A stretch of 64,000 nt of DNA from a virus, in the IMG/VR virus record IMGVR_UViG_3300024999_000100, positions 1-64,000 of that record. One strand, given 5' to 3'. The translations under genes and the position numbers were made by a program. The notes under the pieces are model-generated. The model was not told the DNA's origin. It searched no databases and worked only from the letters and a program-made list of their open reading frames with translations. Below, piece after piece: positions 15,541 to 24,047 of the stretch; position 1 is the first letter of the stretch; the number at the start of each line of letters is the position of its first letter.

Positions 15541-16596
15541 TTACTTTGCTGGTGCTAATAAATCATTTCCTTTTAGTCCTTTCTTAATTCTATTATACAT
15601 TCCAACAGGACTTATTCCAATAATATCACACCATTCTGGAACTGTGTGACTAGTCCCATTTATTTCTATATACTTCTTTCTACCCTCTCTTGTTCTAGGT
15701 TTTAATAAATCATTTATATTCCATCCATAAGCTATTCTATTTATAATTATTTCTCTTGTTAGACCTGAAATTTCGGCCCATTCCGTAATCGTATGTATTT
15801 CTCCGTTAATTTCTATATGTTTAGTCTCTCTTGGTTCAAGATCCCTAATTAAATCTTCTGAACTACAGCCTTTGTGGTATCTATCTAACATTGCTGAATA
15901 TGGTATTTCATATTCTTCCGATAATTCTATTAGTGTTTTTATCTCTCCGTTTATACTTATTTTTATGTGGAAATAATCTTCCATAATATTTTTCCCTTTC
16001 TCATATCTTCCTTTTATAGAGTTACCACTAATTCCAGTTTCTTCACTCCATTGTGATACTGTTTTTACTTCCCCTTCGTGTTCAATAAATACGTTATTTG
16101 TTTTATTGTTTTGTTGCTCTTTATGAGTTATCCATCTACAATTATTTGGTTCGTAATTTCCGTTAGTATCTTTTCTATCAATAGTTAGATTTTCTTCATA
16201 ACCATTAGACAAAGCCCAATTATAAAAAGTTTTTCTATCTTTTAACCATTCATCACAAATAATAACTCCTTTATCCCCATAATATTTATAACTTTTTGCA
16301 TTAGGATTGTAGCATCTTTGTCTCATATTTTCATAAGTTTGTTGTAATCTTTCTGGTATTATGTTTTTAGGTTTTTTAGGTTTATTGTATTTTTTACTAT
16401 TTTTACCTAAACATTTTTTACATAGTCCATTTAAGCCGTCTTTAGTATTTGTTGGATTTTTATTAAAATATTTATCATTACAAGGAAACCAAGAACTTTC
16501 TTCAGGGAAATAGATATAATGTTTACTGCATAACTTTTCCAATTCTTCATTTTCATTAATTCTGTGATTTTCTTCATAAGATACTAATTTTGGCAT
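15541..16596 (-). CDS. HNH homing endonuclease with repeated DNA-binding modules
   Basis: About 351 residues. An N-terminal zinc-type region (CNDKYFN, LCKKCLG) is followed by an HNH core: YYGDKGVIICDEWL, TIDRKDTNGNYEPNNCRW and THKEQQNNK. The rest is four tandem copies of a 35 to 45 residue module (for example EINGEIHTITEWAEISGLTREIIINRI), like the helix-turn-helix repeats of intron-associated nucleases. It would cleave and home into specific DNA sites. It stands alone between terminators, as free-standing phage homing genes do. Confidence 0.85.
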   Translation of the reverse strand: MPKLVSYEENHRINENEELEKLCSKHYIYFPEESSWFPCNDKYFNKNPTNTKDGLNGLCKKCLGKNSKKYNKPKKPKNIIPERLQQTYENMRQRCYNPNAKSYKYYGDKGVIICDEWLKDRKTFYNWALSNGYEENLTIDRKDTNGNYEPNNCRWITHKEQQNNKTNNVFIEHEGEVKTVSQWSEETGISGNSIKGRYEKGKNIMEDYFHIKISINGEIKTLIELSEEYEIPYSAMLDRYHKGCSSEDLIRDLEPRETKHIEINGEIHTITEWAEISGLTREIIINRIAYGWNINDLLKPRTREGRKKYIEINGTSHTVPEWCDIIGISPVGMYNRIKKGLKGNDLLAPAK

Positions 16597-17080
16597 TAAT
16601 TATTCATCCTCTTTCTTTTTATAATTTTATTTATCAACCCATTATCCCATTATCAATAAAAACCTACTTATGTATAACCAAAAATATTAATTAAAATCTC
16701 TCTATCTCCTTTCAATTTATTTTTGTATTTATGGTACTCTTAAGTATAACATACTTAAAATAATATTGTATACTCTCAAATAACCATGTTTTAGCCTATT
16801 TACAGTGGATTATATGACATTATCTATTGATTACTATTGTTTGCTCAGTATTACTATATAATTAATATTATTTTTAGATTTGAATGGGATCTTGGATAAA
16901 ATAGCCTAGATTAGCAGGGATAATTGATGTATTTTGATTCTGAGACGTTTAAAAGGTATACTAGGTAAGATTATAAAGGGTAATACAATCTGAGGGCAGG
17001 AAAGGCCGTTTTTGTGGGTGTGTTTTTGGTTTGTCAAGGATTTAAATGGGGAAATGAGTTGATCGGGCTGAATGAACATA
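16597..17080. other. gene-free stretch between HNH gene and next unit
   Basis: No gene is visible. The left part should hold the HNH gene's promoter and leader. The right part, 16960-17080, is rich in G and T on the plus strand (for example GAGGGCAGGAAAGGCCG), the keto-rich composition typical of non-coding DNA in this arm. Confidence 0.5.
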
Positions 17081-17110
17081 AAAAAGACTAGAATTTTATT
17101 TCTAGTCTTT
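17081..17110 (-). terminator. intrinsic terminator
   Basis: AAAGACTAGAA pairs with TTCTAGTCTTT, followed by a U-run on the minus strand, after the gene ending at 17118. Confidence 0.8.
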
Positions 17111-17117
17111 AGATGGT

Positions 17118-17609
17118 TTACCCTGCGTTCTTTTCTCTATTCTTTCTTTCCTTTTCAGCCTCTTTTATTAATTTATCCCTATGTTTATACCATGCAATTT
17201 CTTTTTTAAGTTTTTCTTTTAACTCCTTTGCTTTCTTAGCATCAGACAATAATTCTCTATGATGACTAGATATTGAATTCTCACATAATCCAAAAGCATA
17301 CTGACCATTTATTACACTTACTTTTCCTTTTCGCTTTGTGGCTTCTCCATCAACTTCCTTATTATATTCTGTTGCTTCGCTCCTTTTATTTTTAGACTTT
17401 GCGGTTAGTTCTTTAACCATGAATTTAATAAATTCTATGTATTCTTTTTCCGTGGCAGGTTCAACGTTTCCTATGTCTGGCCTATCCTCGGTTAAATCCC
17501 TATAGTATTTAGTACCACAAATAATAACTTCAACGTCTTTGTTGTCCCAAATGTTTTCAATTTTACCTACGCCGATGTTTGGAATTTTTACGAAATCATA
17601 TTTTTTCAT
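17118..17609 (-). CDS. hypothetical charged protein, 163 aa
   Basis: Begins MKKYDFVKIPNIGVGKIENIWDNKDVEV, a small beta domain, followed by a lysine/glutamate-rich helical half ending KLIKEAEKERKNREKNAG. The start at 17609 follows AGGAGGTT; the longer frame lacks a site. No family is recognised. Confidence 0.7.
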   Translation of the reverse strand: MKKYDFVKIPNIGVGKIENIWDNKDVEVIICGTKYYRDLTEDRPDIGNVEPATEKEYIEFIKFMVKELTAKSKNKRSEATEYNKEVDGEATKRKGKVSVINGQYAFGLCENSISSHHRELLSDAKKAKELKEKLKKEIAWYKHRDKLIKEAEKERKNREKNAG

Positions 17610-17761
17610 AAGTAATAACCTCCTGAATTTATTTCTTATTGATATAATACCATAGAACAAATATAAACGTCAAATAGTAATTATATTTAATTTTAAGGCC
17701 CATAATGGCACTTTTTAGGCACTAGAATATGTTTAAGGTAAAACTTTATAGCAAGACAAAG

Positions 17762-17782
17762 AAAAAGACTCCTAAGAGTCTT
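17762..17782 (-). terminator. terminator overlapping stop codon
   Basis: AAGACTC-TTAG-GAGTCTT followed by U-run on the minus strand. The stop codon of the gene ending at 17781 touches the stem. Confidence 0.8.
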
Positions 17783-18128
17783 AATTTGAACATCCTATGT
17801 ATTCATCAAAATATCTCTGAGCTTTATTTATTGCTTCCTTGTCGCTTATTGCATCGAATATGGTTGTTCCCGACTCCCTTCCTTCTCGAATATAAGAATA
17901 ATGATATTGATTAAGATCGTAAGGACTATTTGATAATATAGCAATTATATTTTCATGCTGAAAGTATTTTCTGAATTGCTTTGTATTCCAGTTAATGAGA
18001 TCATATAAATTTTGTTCAGCTTCTTGCTTTGTGGCTCCGATTGCCTCAACTCCGAATAGTGTAGAAATGAATTTTTTATAGTTTTGAGACATTTTATTAG
18101 TTTGTTTGGTTGTTACTGGTTTAAACAT
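17781..18128 (-). CDS. hypothetical protein, 115 aa
   Basis: Begins MFKPVTTKQTNKMSQNYKKFISTLFGVEAIGATKQEAEQNLYDLI and ends ISDKEAINKAQRYFDEYIGCSN. AGGAG lies before the ATG at 18128. Helical parts are predicted. No family is recognised. Confidence 0.7.
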   Translation of the reverse strand: MFKPVTTKQTNKMSQNYKKFISTLFGVEAIGATKQEAEQNLYDLINWNTKQFRKYFQHENIIAILSNSPYDLNQYHYSYIREGRESGTTIFDAISDKEAINKAQRYFDEYIGCSN

Positions 18129-18153
18129 TTGTTTATCACTCCTTCAAATTATT

Positions 18154-18178
18154 AAAGGAAGGTTTTACCCTTCCTTTT
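18154..18178 (-). terminator. intrinsic terminator
   Basis: AAGGAAGG and CCTTCCTT form a stem with a short loop, downstream of the 50-residue gene ending at 18183. Confidence 0.75.
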
Positions 18179-18182
18179 TAGT

Positions 18183-18335
18183 TTACACTGGATTACAGGA
18201 AATTATTTTATAAGGACTGCCTCCGATTGAATCCCTACAGGTGAATCCAACTTCGAATTTTACTGAGGTAATGCTAGTGTGATTTAATCCCTTTAAGATC
18301 CCGCCGATGAATTTTTTAGTTACTTCGTATTTCAT
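18183..18335 (-). CDS. hypothetical protein, 50 aa
   Basis: Reads MKYEVTKKFIGGILKGLN... and ends SPYKIISCNPV. It has an AAGGGAG site at good spacing, its own promoter at 18376-18403 and a terminator immediately downstream, the same one-gene unit design as its neighbours. The FEVGFTCRDSIGGSPYKI part is beta-type. No family is recognised. Confidence 0.65.
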   Translation of the reverse strand: MKYEVTKKFIGGILKGLNHTSITSVKFEVGFTCRDSIGGSPYKIISCNPV

Positions 18336-18375
18336 TTGAAAAACTCCCTTCAAATTTGAAACAATTTATAATATA

Positions 18376-18403
18376 AGTATAACGATTTATGACTTAAAGT
18401 CAA
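18376..18403 (-). promoter_or_regulatory. sigma-A type promoter
   Basis: TTGACT and TATACT with a 16-nt spacer on the minus strand, upstream of the 50-residue gene. Confidence 0.65.
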
Positions 18404-18463
18404 GGTTTTTATATCTCTATTTATGCTATAAAAATGGATTTTTAATGGATTGGAGAGAAAAGA

Positions 18464-18487
18464 AAAAGAGCTAATTGTTAGCTCTTA
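18464..18487 (-). terminator. intrinsic terminator
   Basis: AAGAGCTAACAATTAGCTCTTTTTC on the minus strand folds as a stem with U-run after the gene ending at 18496. Only key parts AAGAGCTA and TAGCTCTT pair. Confidence 0.75.
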
Positions 18488-18495
18488 ATTTTGTT

Positions 18496-18624
18496 TTATT
18501 TAATTACTTTTTTAAGAAATGGAATACTAGATATTCCCCATTGATTTGTAGGCCAACAACAAACGTCCATTTTTTGTGCTAATCTGTAGCGCAGGACTCG
18601 TTTTTGAGTTTTGTTGTAATTCAT
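18496..18624 (-). CDS. basic hypothetical protein, 42 aa
   Basis: Begins MNYNKTQKRVLRYRLAQKMDVCC and ends SSIPFLKKVIK; strongly basic, possibly nucleic-acid binding. AAAGGAGC lies before the ATG. It abuts the stop codon of the next gene upstream, so the two are cotranscribed. Confidence 0.6.
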   Translation of the reverse strand: MNYNKTQKRVLRYRLAQKMDVCCWPTNQWGISSIPFLKKVIK

Positions 18625-19077
18625 TTATTTTGCTCCTTTCATTCCAATCATTTTTTCAAAGTAACCTGCTGCTTGAGAGTTCGCTCCATCAAATTTATAT
18701 GCGATTGTGCCAACTAAGCAGGAATCTAAAGAATGATATGAGATACTAACAGTTTGATAATTGATTAGAGCGTGGAATCTGATGTTTTTTACTTTTTCAT
18801 GCTCTAGATCGTAACCATCTATATATTCAAAGACAACATATTCTCCAATAGTATAAGTCTTAACTACTTCGCCCCATGTAAAATCATTTTTGAGGAATTC
18901 TACTTTTTCATCGTGGGTAGTATCTTGAGTATTTTCCTCAGAGGCTACCTCTAAATCCTCCCATGATTGCACATAATATTTAGCAGGAACGAAGTATAAT
19001 TTCTTTTCGGCACCCCTGGACAGTTTGCATAATTCGTTATTGTGCTTGACAATCATTCCAGATTTTAAGTTTTTCAT
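18625..19077 (-). CDS. hypothetical protein, 150 aa
   Basis: Begins MKNLKSGMIVKHNNELCKLSRG, a beta-rich opening like a small SH3-type fold, then an acidic region. The start at 19077 follows GAAAGGAG; the longer frame would include that site. No family is recognised. It is directly followed by the 42-residue basic gene. Confidence 0.7.
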   Translation of the reverse strand: MKNLKSGMIVKHNNELCKLSRGAEKKLYFVPAKYYVQSWEDLEVASEENTQDTTHDEKVEFLKNDFTWGEVVKTYTIGEYVVFEYIDGYDLEHEKVKNIRFHALINYQTVSISYHSLDSCLVGTIAYKFDGANSQAAGYFEKMIGMKGAK

Positions 19078-19345
19078 ATGTAGTTTTCTCCTTTCAAATT
19101 CCAATATATTTAATTTTATTAAGTATATCATAGAATAAAGGAAAATAGAAGTTATACAGAAAAATTATTTTATAATTTATAGACCTTATACCTGCATTTT
19201 GATTTTAACAAGTTTAAAACGTGTTAAAGTGCAATTATATAGGGGTATAGATTCTGAGGGCTTATAGGTGGCATTCTGTGCGAGGTGTTTGGATTAGTGG
19301 GAGCCGGAAGGAGTAATTTTATTATATTTTATATTTAGATAAAAG

Positions 19346-19373
19346 AAAAAGACTAGGTTTTTGCCTAGTCTTT
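19346..19373 (-). terminator. intrinsic terminator
   Basis: AAAGACTAGG pairs with CCTAGTCTTT and is followed by a U-run on the minus strand, after the gene ending at 19383. Confidence 0.8.
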
Positions 19374-19382
19374 AGTATCCCT

Positions 19383-20549
19383 TCAAGCTATTTTACATCT
19401 AGTTAAAATTGTCTGCTTCGCTCCTGCGTATTCGGAATGATCTTTAATTGTACCTTTGATTTTAACAACTTCACCTTGATCCGCTCTTACTGAATTTGAG
19501 GACTTCCATACAAAAATATTTCCATTTTGATCTAAAAATTTATGAATATAGGAGGTTCCCCATTCGGTATCAAAAGAATATGAATTCATATAGGTTAATT
19601 CAGTTTGAATTTTTTCACTGACTTCTCCAACGTAATTGGAATCTTTTTTACCTTCGTTTTCCTTTGCTCTTTTGATATCCTTTTCAATTTCCTTTTGATA
19701 AGTTACATAAGCATAGGCCACAATTCCGTTTATTTTGGTGTACTCATTACTAAGATATATTTTGATATTGTTTTGGAATGTTTCATACTCTTTGAACTCT
19801 TTGCTTTTGAAGTAGGTTATAACTTCCTGGGCCATTACTTCATATTTTTCATTTTTGCCAGATTTTTTGGTTAGATCCCAAGCTTCGTTTTTAGTTTCTT
19901 CCTTTTTGTACCCTTCTGAGTTAATCAAGTTTAGACAATTTGTAAGATAATCAAGAGTTTTTAAATACTTAGATTGTTTTCCGAGGTTATCATAATCCAT
20001 TGCAGGTTCTTCAATACAAATGTCGTGTATGTCTTGATAATTACCTATGATGCTTAGTCCGTCAATCCCTGTATACTCTTTTATGCAAGTGCTGCCAACT
20101 TGGATAATTTCATTTTCTGAATTAATCAGAAGGACTGTTTTGTTTCTCTTTCTGTCAGAATTGCAATGTTGACAGTGACTTTTTACTGTTCGATATTCAA
20201 CAGGGATTGAAGCATTTTCCTTGATAACGTGTATGATATTTTCGTTTGAGCCTTCAACCGCATTATGTTCAATTACTGCCAGAACTTCAAATTCGCCTAA
20301 TTTTAGTGATTCCATTTCAAAAGTGTATAAGGTAACATCGACTACAACCATTCCACAATCTTTAGGGCTGAATTGCCAAGATGGTATATTATCGCGGTTA
20401 ACATAGTCAATAACTCTAACTTCTTCGCCTGATTCTCCAAGGACTTCGAAAGACCATTTGAGGGAGTTCTTGTCGAGTTTTTTAGTGATGCGCTTAATTT
20501 TCTTTTCTAGGTCTTGGAAATCTGATGTAAAACATTTGTATACTTTCAT
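19383..20549 (-). CDS. zinc-binding phage/plasmid protein
   Basis: About 388 residues. A zinc-type motif, CQHCNSDRKRNKT, with a second pair element (QVGSTCIKEYTG) matches a widespread but uncharacterised phage/plasmid family in which a CxxC-x3-R-x-R stretch precedes a VGxxC motif. A C-terminal stretch (SYFDTEWGTS region and GEVVKIKGTIKDHSEYAG) resembles an OB-type fold, suggesting nucleic-acid binding. The start at 20549 follows AAAGGAGG. It is flanked by terminators on both sides and so is a single-gene unit. Confidence 0.7.
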   Translation of the reverse strand: MKVYKCFTSDFQDLEKKIKRITKKLDKNSLKWSFEVLGESGEEVRVIDYVNRDNIPSWQFSPKDCGMVVVDVTLYTFEMESLKLGEFEVLAVIEHNAVEGSNENIIHVIKENASIPVEYRTVKSHCQHCNSDRKRNKTVLLINSENEIIQVGSTCIKEYTGIDGLSIIGNYQDIHDICIEEPAMDYDNLGKQSKYLKTLDYLTNCLNLINSEGYKKEETKNEAWDLTKKSGKNEKYEVMAQEVITYFKSKEFKEYETFQNNIKIYLSNEYTKINGIVAYAYVTYQKEIEKDIKRAKENEGKKDSNYVGEVSEKIQTELTYMNSYSFDTEWGTSYIHKFLDQNGNIFVWKSSNSVRADQGEVVKIKGTIKDHSEYAGAKQTILTRCKIA

Positions 20550-20602
20550 TTGGAAAACCTCCTTTTTAATATGTATCTGATATTTATATTTTAACACAAA
20601 AC

Positions 20603-20647
20603 AAATAAGAGTACAATAATTATTTATGTCTTTTTGTACTCTTATTT
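20603..20647 (-). terminator. hairpin terminator
   Basis: A perfect 14-bp stem (AAATAAGAGTACAA with TTGTACTCTTATTT) downstream of the gene ending at 20706, and upstream of the zinc-binding gene. Confidence 0.65.
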
Positions 20648-20705
20648 TAAAATTATTGATTTTACCAGTCTCCATCACTCAATGTTTTTACAGCAACACT
20701 TTTCA

Positions 20706-20894
20706 CTATATTTTCTCTCTCAATGAATGCTGAAAATGTTTGTCATCGTGCGTTTCTCCGTTCATTAGGTTTAATGTTTCTACAGACACATAATATTGAG
20801 CTTCCGGGCAATACTCTTTAATTTCTTTAATTAGCGTATCCAATTCATTAGCTAATTTGATAAATTTATTAATATGCTTCTTTTTGATATTCAT
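20706..20894 (-). CDS. hypothetical protein, 62 aa
   Basis: Begins MNIKKKHINKFIKLANELDTLIKEIKEYC; helical. AAAGGAGC lies before the ATG. A second part (NGETHDDKHFQHSLREKI) is hydrophilic. No family is recognised. Confidence 0.65.
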   Translation of the reverse strand: MNIKKKHINKFIKLANELDTLIKEIKEYCPEAQYYVSVETLNLMNGETHDDKHFQHSLREKI

Positions 20895-20995
20895 TTTATC
20901 GCTCCTTTCAAATTTATTATATGATTAATTAACAGTGTATAGATATTATTAGATATGTCAAATAAAATGGGCATTTGGTTTGAGAAATTGAAAAG

Positions 20996-21022
20996 AAAAA
21001 GATGCTTTATTCAGCATCTTTT
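20996..21022 (-). terminator. terminator containing stop codon
   Basis: AAAAGATGCTGAATAAAGCATCTTTT region on the minus strand: arms AAGATGCT and AGCATCTT. The TAA of the zinc-ribbon gene lies in the loop. Confidence 0.8.
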
Positions 21023-21165
21023 AAAATATTTATAATTTTATTTTGACATGTTTTGCATAAAGTTACCTGTATTGATCCAATAATTAAGTTTTTAAGATTC
21101 TCTTTTGCAAAACATGAAGTGCAGCGCGAATATTCAGGAGATTCTTCGATTTCAATTTTAATCAT
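21007..21165 (-). CDS. small zinc-ribbon protein, 52 aa
   Basis: Begins MIKIEIEESPEYSRCTSCFAKENLKN and has a second CxxC in VTLCKTCQNKI. Two CxxC knuckles about 27 residues apart are typical of a zinc ribbon. AAGGGTG lies before the ATG. Its stop codon lies in the loop of its own terminator. Confidence 0.7.
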   Translation of the reverse strand: MIKIEIEESPEYSRCTSCFAKENLKNLIIGSIQVTLCKTCQNKIINILKDAE

Positions 21166-21197
21166 ATCATCACCCTTTCTAAAATTATTTATACTCT

Positions 21198-21227
21198 ATT
21201 TTATCATAGGATATATTATAAGGTCAA
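21198..21227 (-). promoter_or_regulatory. promoter of zinc-ribbon gene
   Basis: TTGACC and TAAAAT with an 18-nt spacer on the minus strand, about 35 nt upstream of the gene starting at 21165. Confidence 0.55.
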
Positions 21228-21241
21228 ACAAAAAGAATAAA

Positions 21242-21266
21242 GAAAAGACCATTACTGGCCTTTTCT
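21242..21266 (-). terminator. intrinsic terminator
   Basis: AAGAAAAGGCC and GGTCTTTTCTT-type arms on the minus strand, with the stop of the gene ending at 21252 inside the stem. Confidence 0.75.
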
Positions 21267-21506
21267 TATAATTACTTTTTCTGCTCTATTTATAATGTCT
21301 GATGCTTCATAAAATTCTCCAGTTTCTTGCTCGGTTAATTCCACGTTAGCACTGTTTAAGTAATTTAACCAATTATTCTCTTCGTGAATTTCCTTTAGTT
21401 CTTGAACCATTTTTTCCATTTTCTCATGTATTTTTCTGACTTTCTCAGCATCTTTTTTAATTTTAGTAAGGGTTTGTGTATCGACTGACCGCGACTTTTT
21501 ACTCAT
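21252..21506 (-). CDS. coiled-coil protein, 84 aa
   Basis: Begins MSKKSRSVDTQTLTKIKKDAEKVRK and continues with a heptad-like helix (IHEKMEKMVQELKEIHEENNW). The start at 21506 follows AAAAGGAG. No family is recognised. Confidence 0.7.
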   Translation of the reverse strand: MSKKSRSVDTQTLTKIKKDAEKVRKIHEKMEKMVQELKEIHEENNWLNYLNSANVELTEQETGEFYEASDIINRAEKVIIRKGQ

Positions 21507-21654
21507 CTTCAGCACTCCTTTTATTTACCTTATAATATAATTATAATCATTTTTAAGATTAATGCAATAGATTTTTAATGTTTTTAAAAATAATTATTTT
21601 ACACTTTACTATATCCCATAAATCAAGAGTTTGAAAGTATTTAGACAAAAAGAA

Positions 21655-21675
21655 AAGGAACCATTACTGGCTCCT
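21655..21675 (-). terminator. weak intrinsic terminator
   Basis: GGAGCC and GGTTCC arms followed by a U-run on the minus strand, after the gene ending at 21674. Confidence 0.55.
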
Positions 21676-21880
21676 AATTCTCTTCATAATCTTCCATAAA
21701 TCCATTATCTATGTACCATCCTATTTCTACTTCTTCATGATCTTCTAACACTCTTAAGTCAATATTTTCTGGGTCTGAATACTCATTTAGTAGATTTCTG
21801 ATTTCCTCGACTGTATCACAATTTCTTTCAGCCAGACATGCGCCTTGATCATTTAATAAGATTGCTTTGTAGTTTGCCAT
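21674..21880 (-). CDS. hypothetical protein, 68 aa
   Basis: Begins MANYKAILLNDQGACLAERNCDTVEEIRNLLNEY and ends EEVEIGWYIDNGFMEDYEEN. A strand-helix-strand pattern resembles small ferredoxin-like domains. AAAAGGAG lies before the ATG. No family is recognised. Confidence 0.7.
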   Translation of the reverse strand: MANYKAILLNDQGACLAERNCDTVEEIRNLLNEYSDPENIDLRVLEDHEEVEIGWYIDNGFMEDYEEN

Positions 21881-22081
21881 TTGAAGCACTCCTTTTATTT
21901 AATTAATCTGATATTTATATATTAATCTATTTCTAGCGCAATTACAATAGCAAAACATAAATATTATTTTAGCATTGTTTGTGGCCTTATTGATGATTTA
22001 GTGGTATATTTGTATTAGTGTAGGATATCTGAGAGCTTACAAGGCATCGTGGAAGGTATGGAGGGATTGTGAGACAAAAAG

Positions 22082-22102
22082 AAAAGGACTTATTCAGTCC
22101 TT
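22082..22102 (-). terminator. terminator containing stop codon of remnant gene
   Basis: AAGGACTGAATAAGTCCTT on the minus strand; the TGA stop of the remnant at 22094-22219 is in the stem. Confidence 0.75.
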
Positions 22103-22219
22103 GTAATTATCTAATTGAGTTTGATTATATTCCCAAATTTGAGTTCTGATTCTTTGATAATTTTTTATCCATATTTCTGCTTCTTCTATTGTTTCCGGTA
22201 CTAATAATTTATATTTGAT
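22094..22219 (-). pseudogene. remnant gene lacking start codon and ribosome binding site
   Basis: The open frame reads IKYKLLVPETIEEAEIWIKNYQ... and ends DNYKD with the stop in a terminator stem, as in neighbouring genes. Upstream in frame is a TAG, and no ATG, GTG or TTG or ribosome binding site exists. A perfect promoter lies only about 12 nt upstream. A deletion that removed the leader and first codons is the simplest explanation; a leaderless ATC start is an alternative. Confidence 0.5.
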
Positions 22220-22231
22220 CTATTAATTAAG

Positions 22232-22260
22232 ATTATAATAGATAGATAGCGCAATGTCAA
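22232..22260 (-). promoter_or_regulatory. perfect consensus promoter
   Basis: TTGACA and TATAAT with a 17-nt spacer on the minus strand, directly upstream of the remnant gene. Confidence 0.8.
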
Positions 22261-22349
22261 ACTATTTTATTTTAGTTTTTAAGGCCCGTGGATAGGGTTT
22301 TAAGAGGTTGGATTATGGATAGAGGGAATTAGTATTAAGGCAAAGAAAA

Positions 22350-22372
22350 AAGAAGCTGTAAAGCTCCTTAAG
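22350..22372 (-). terminator. intrinsic terminator
   Basis: AGGAGCT and AGCTTCT arms with a long U-run on the minus strand; the stop of the gene ending at 22368 lies in the stem. Confidence 0.7.
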
Positions 22373-22916
22373 ATCCCCATTGTGTATATTCTGTTAGTTC
22401 GCTCATTTCGAATTTTTCTCCCACGCAAACGCCGATAATGTCAAATGTATTATTATATATAAATACCATGCTATGCGCTTCATTTGTTTTTAGCATAACT
22501 CCTTTTTTAACATCTTGATTAAGTATACAAAGGTATTCATCTTTGATCTTCATTAATCCTTTTTCAGTTTTGAATACTTTGTAAAGAATTTTCTCTTCGT
22601 CTTTCCATTTTCCTTTTTTGTGGAATTGTATTCCGGTGTCCACTAACATTTGTGTATGCTCCAGTTTGTTAGCTGTGATTCTCTCAAATTTATTTTTAAG
22701 ATCCATATCTAGATTATAAGGAGTGAATTTTAGATCAGCAGAGACATAATTAGTTGATTGTAAATAAGCAAATAGTTTTGGTTGGTCAATTTGCTTTAAA
22801 ATAATAGTAAGTTGTTGCTTATAGTTGAAAATGACATTATTTAATCCTTCAGCATAAAAACAAGGGTTCAAGTTATTGGCTTTTATCATGCGTTTGAGTT
22901 CGGTTAATTTGATCAT
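22368..22916 (-). CDS. hypothetical protein, 182 aa
   Basis: Begins MIKLTELKRMIKANNLNPCFYAEGLNNVIF and ends FEMSELTEYTQWGS. An alpha/beta pattern is visible with no recognised motif. The ATG follows GAAAGAAGG. It is a single-gene unit. Confidence 0.75.
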   Translation of the reverse strand: MIKLTELKRMIKANNLNPCFYAEGLNNVIFNYKQQLTIILKQIDQPKLFAYLQSTNYVSADLKFTPYNLDMDLKNKFERITANKLEHTQMLVDTGIQFHKKGKWKDEEKILYKVFKTEKGLMKIKDEYLCILNQDVKKGVMLKTNEAHSMVFIYNNTFDIIGVCVGEKFEMSELTEYTQWGS

Positions 22917-22963
22917 ATGTATTTACCTTCTTTCTAATATTTTAGATTTGAATTAATTACAAT

Positions 22964-22994
22964 AAAAAACCTATGCCAACATTATAGCATAGGT
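22964..22994 (-). terminator. intrinsic terminator
   Basis: CCTATGC and GCATAGG arms followed by six U on the minus strand, after the gene ending at 23032. Confidence 0.85.
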
Positions 22995-23031
22995 TGAATA
23001 GTTTTGGTAGTAGATAATTTTATTTTAAGAT

Positions 23032-23349
23032 TTATTCCTCTAGCAATCCAAGATCAATTATTTTATCATCTTTTATATTTTCCGGTGTATTATTACTGTC
23101 AACTGAGCATTCAAACCATTTGTTTGTAACATTGTCTGTTGTGAGGATTATAAAGGCATCGCCATTTTCATTTTGAATAGTTGTATGGTAACAAGAATTT
23201 GGTGGATTGTAGATAGATTGTGTGGCCAGTGCTATCATTGTGTATGAGGTGTCAGAGCCAGGTTGTATTGTGGGATTTGCTGAAGTTGTTAGGATAGAGG
23301 ATGTTAGGAGAGTGAGGGAAATTGTTAAGATAGATATTAGTTTTTTCAT
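23032..23349 (-). CDS. secreted small protein with signal peptide
   Basis: Begins MKKLISILTISLTLLTSSILTTSANP: a lysine pair, a hydrophobic core and an A-x-A-type cleavage site near residue 24 make a Sec signal peptide. The mature part of about 80 residues has two cysteines (NSCYHTT, WFECSVD) that could form a disulphide. It overlaps the end of the upstream gene by 4 nt (ATGA), so the two are translationally coupled. Its role outside the cell is unknown; it may alter the host surface. Confidence 0.75.
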   Translation of the reverse strand: MKKLISILTISLTLLTSSILTTSANPTIQPGSDTSYTMIALATQSIYNPPNSCYHTTIQNENGDAFIILTTDNVTNKWFECSVDSNNTPENIKDDKIIDLGLLEE

Positions 23350-23795
23350 GAGGTGTACCTACTTTCTTTAATTAATTGGAATTCCTTTGCAGTGTAGATT
23401 TCTGATTGCGTAATTCCGGTAAAGTCTTTAGCGTGTACCATATTTGCTAAATTGCATAATTCTAGTTTAGCATTGCCCGATGATGTTTTATAAGCTTGCA
23501 TTACTAACTTAACGTCTAATGATTTGATCAATTCCATATCAGATTGTTTTTCTGCTAATTGATTCTCTGAGCGTTCTTTTTCTTTTTTGATTGCCAGGAT
23601 ATCAGATTCCAAGAGTTTTGATGCTGTAATAAAGTCTTTGATTCCTTGGATATAATAAGGCATTGGTTGACCAGAAAGCATATGGTCTTTTATGTATTGC
23701 TCGTATGCAGTATGGGGATTATTGTCGGATAAGAGAAATAAGCGACATGTATTTGCTGCTTTTTGCATGTCTTGTTTAGTTCTACGCTTTGCCAT
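23346..23795 (-). CDS. hypothetical protein, 149 aa
   Basis: Begins MAKRRTKQDMQKAANTCRLFLLSDNNPHTAYEQYIKDH, with a long helical middle (ILAIKKEKERSENQLAEKQSDMEL). The start at 23795 follows AAAGGAGG. The basic N-terminus and coiled-coil pattern suggest a DNA- or protein-binding role. It is coupled to the secreted-protein gene by a 4-nt overlap. Confidence 0.7.
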   Translation of the reverse strand: MAKRRTKQDMQKAANTCRLFLLSDNNPHTAYEQYIKDHMLSGQPMPYYIQGIKDFITASKLLESDILAIKKEKERSENQLAEKQSDMELIKSLDVKLVMQAYKTSSGNAKLELCNLANMVHAKDFTGITQSEIYTAKEFQLIKESRYTS

Positions 23796-24047
23796 TGGGA
23801 AACCTCCTTTTATTGATTTGGGTATGTTTAATATTGATAGTATAACAAAATAGGAGAGCAATGTCTATAGAATAATTTATATTAGTGTTTATAGATTTAA
23901 GATTATAAGAAAAAAATTATTAGAAGTATATACCAGAATTTCCGCACACTTGCCGGAAATTATGCTTGCGTTCCTAAGTCACCGTATAAATTTAAGGATT
24001 AGAGAAAAGTTGGCACTTTTAAAAAGACAAATAGAGAAAAAGAAATT

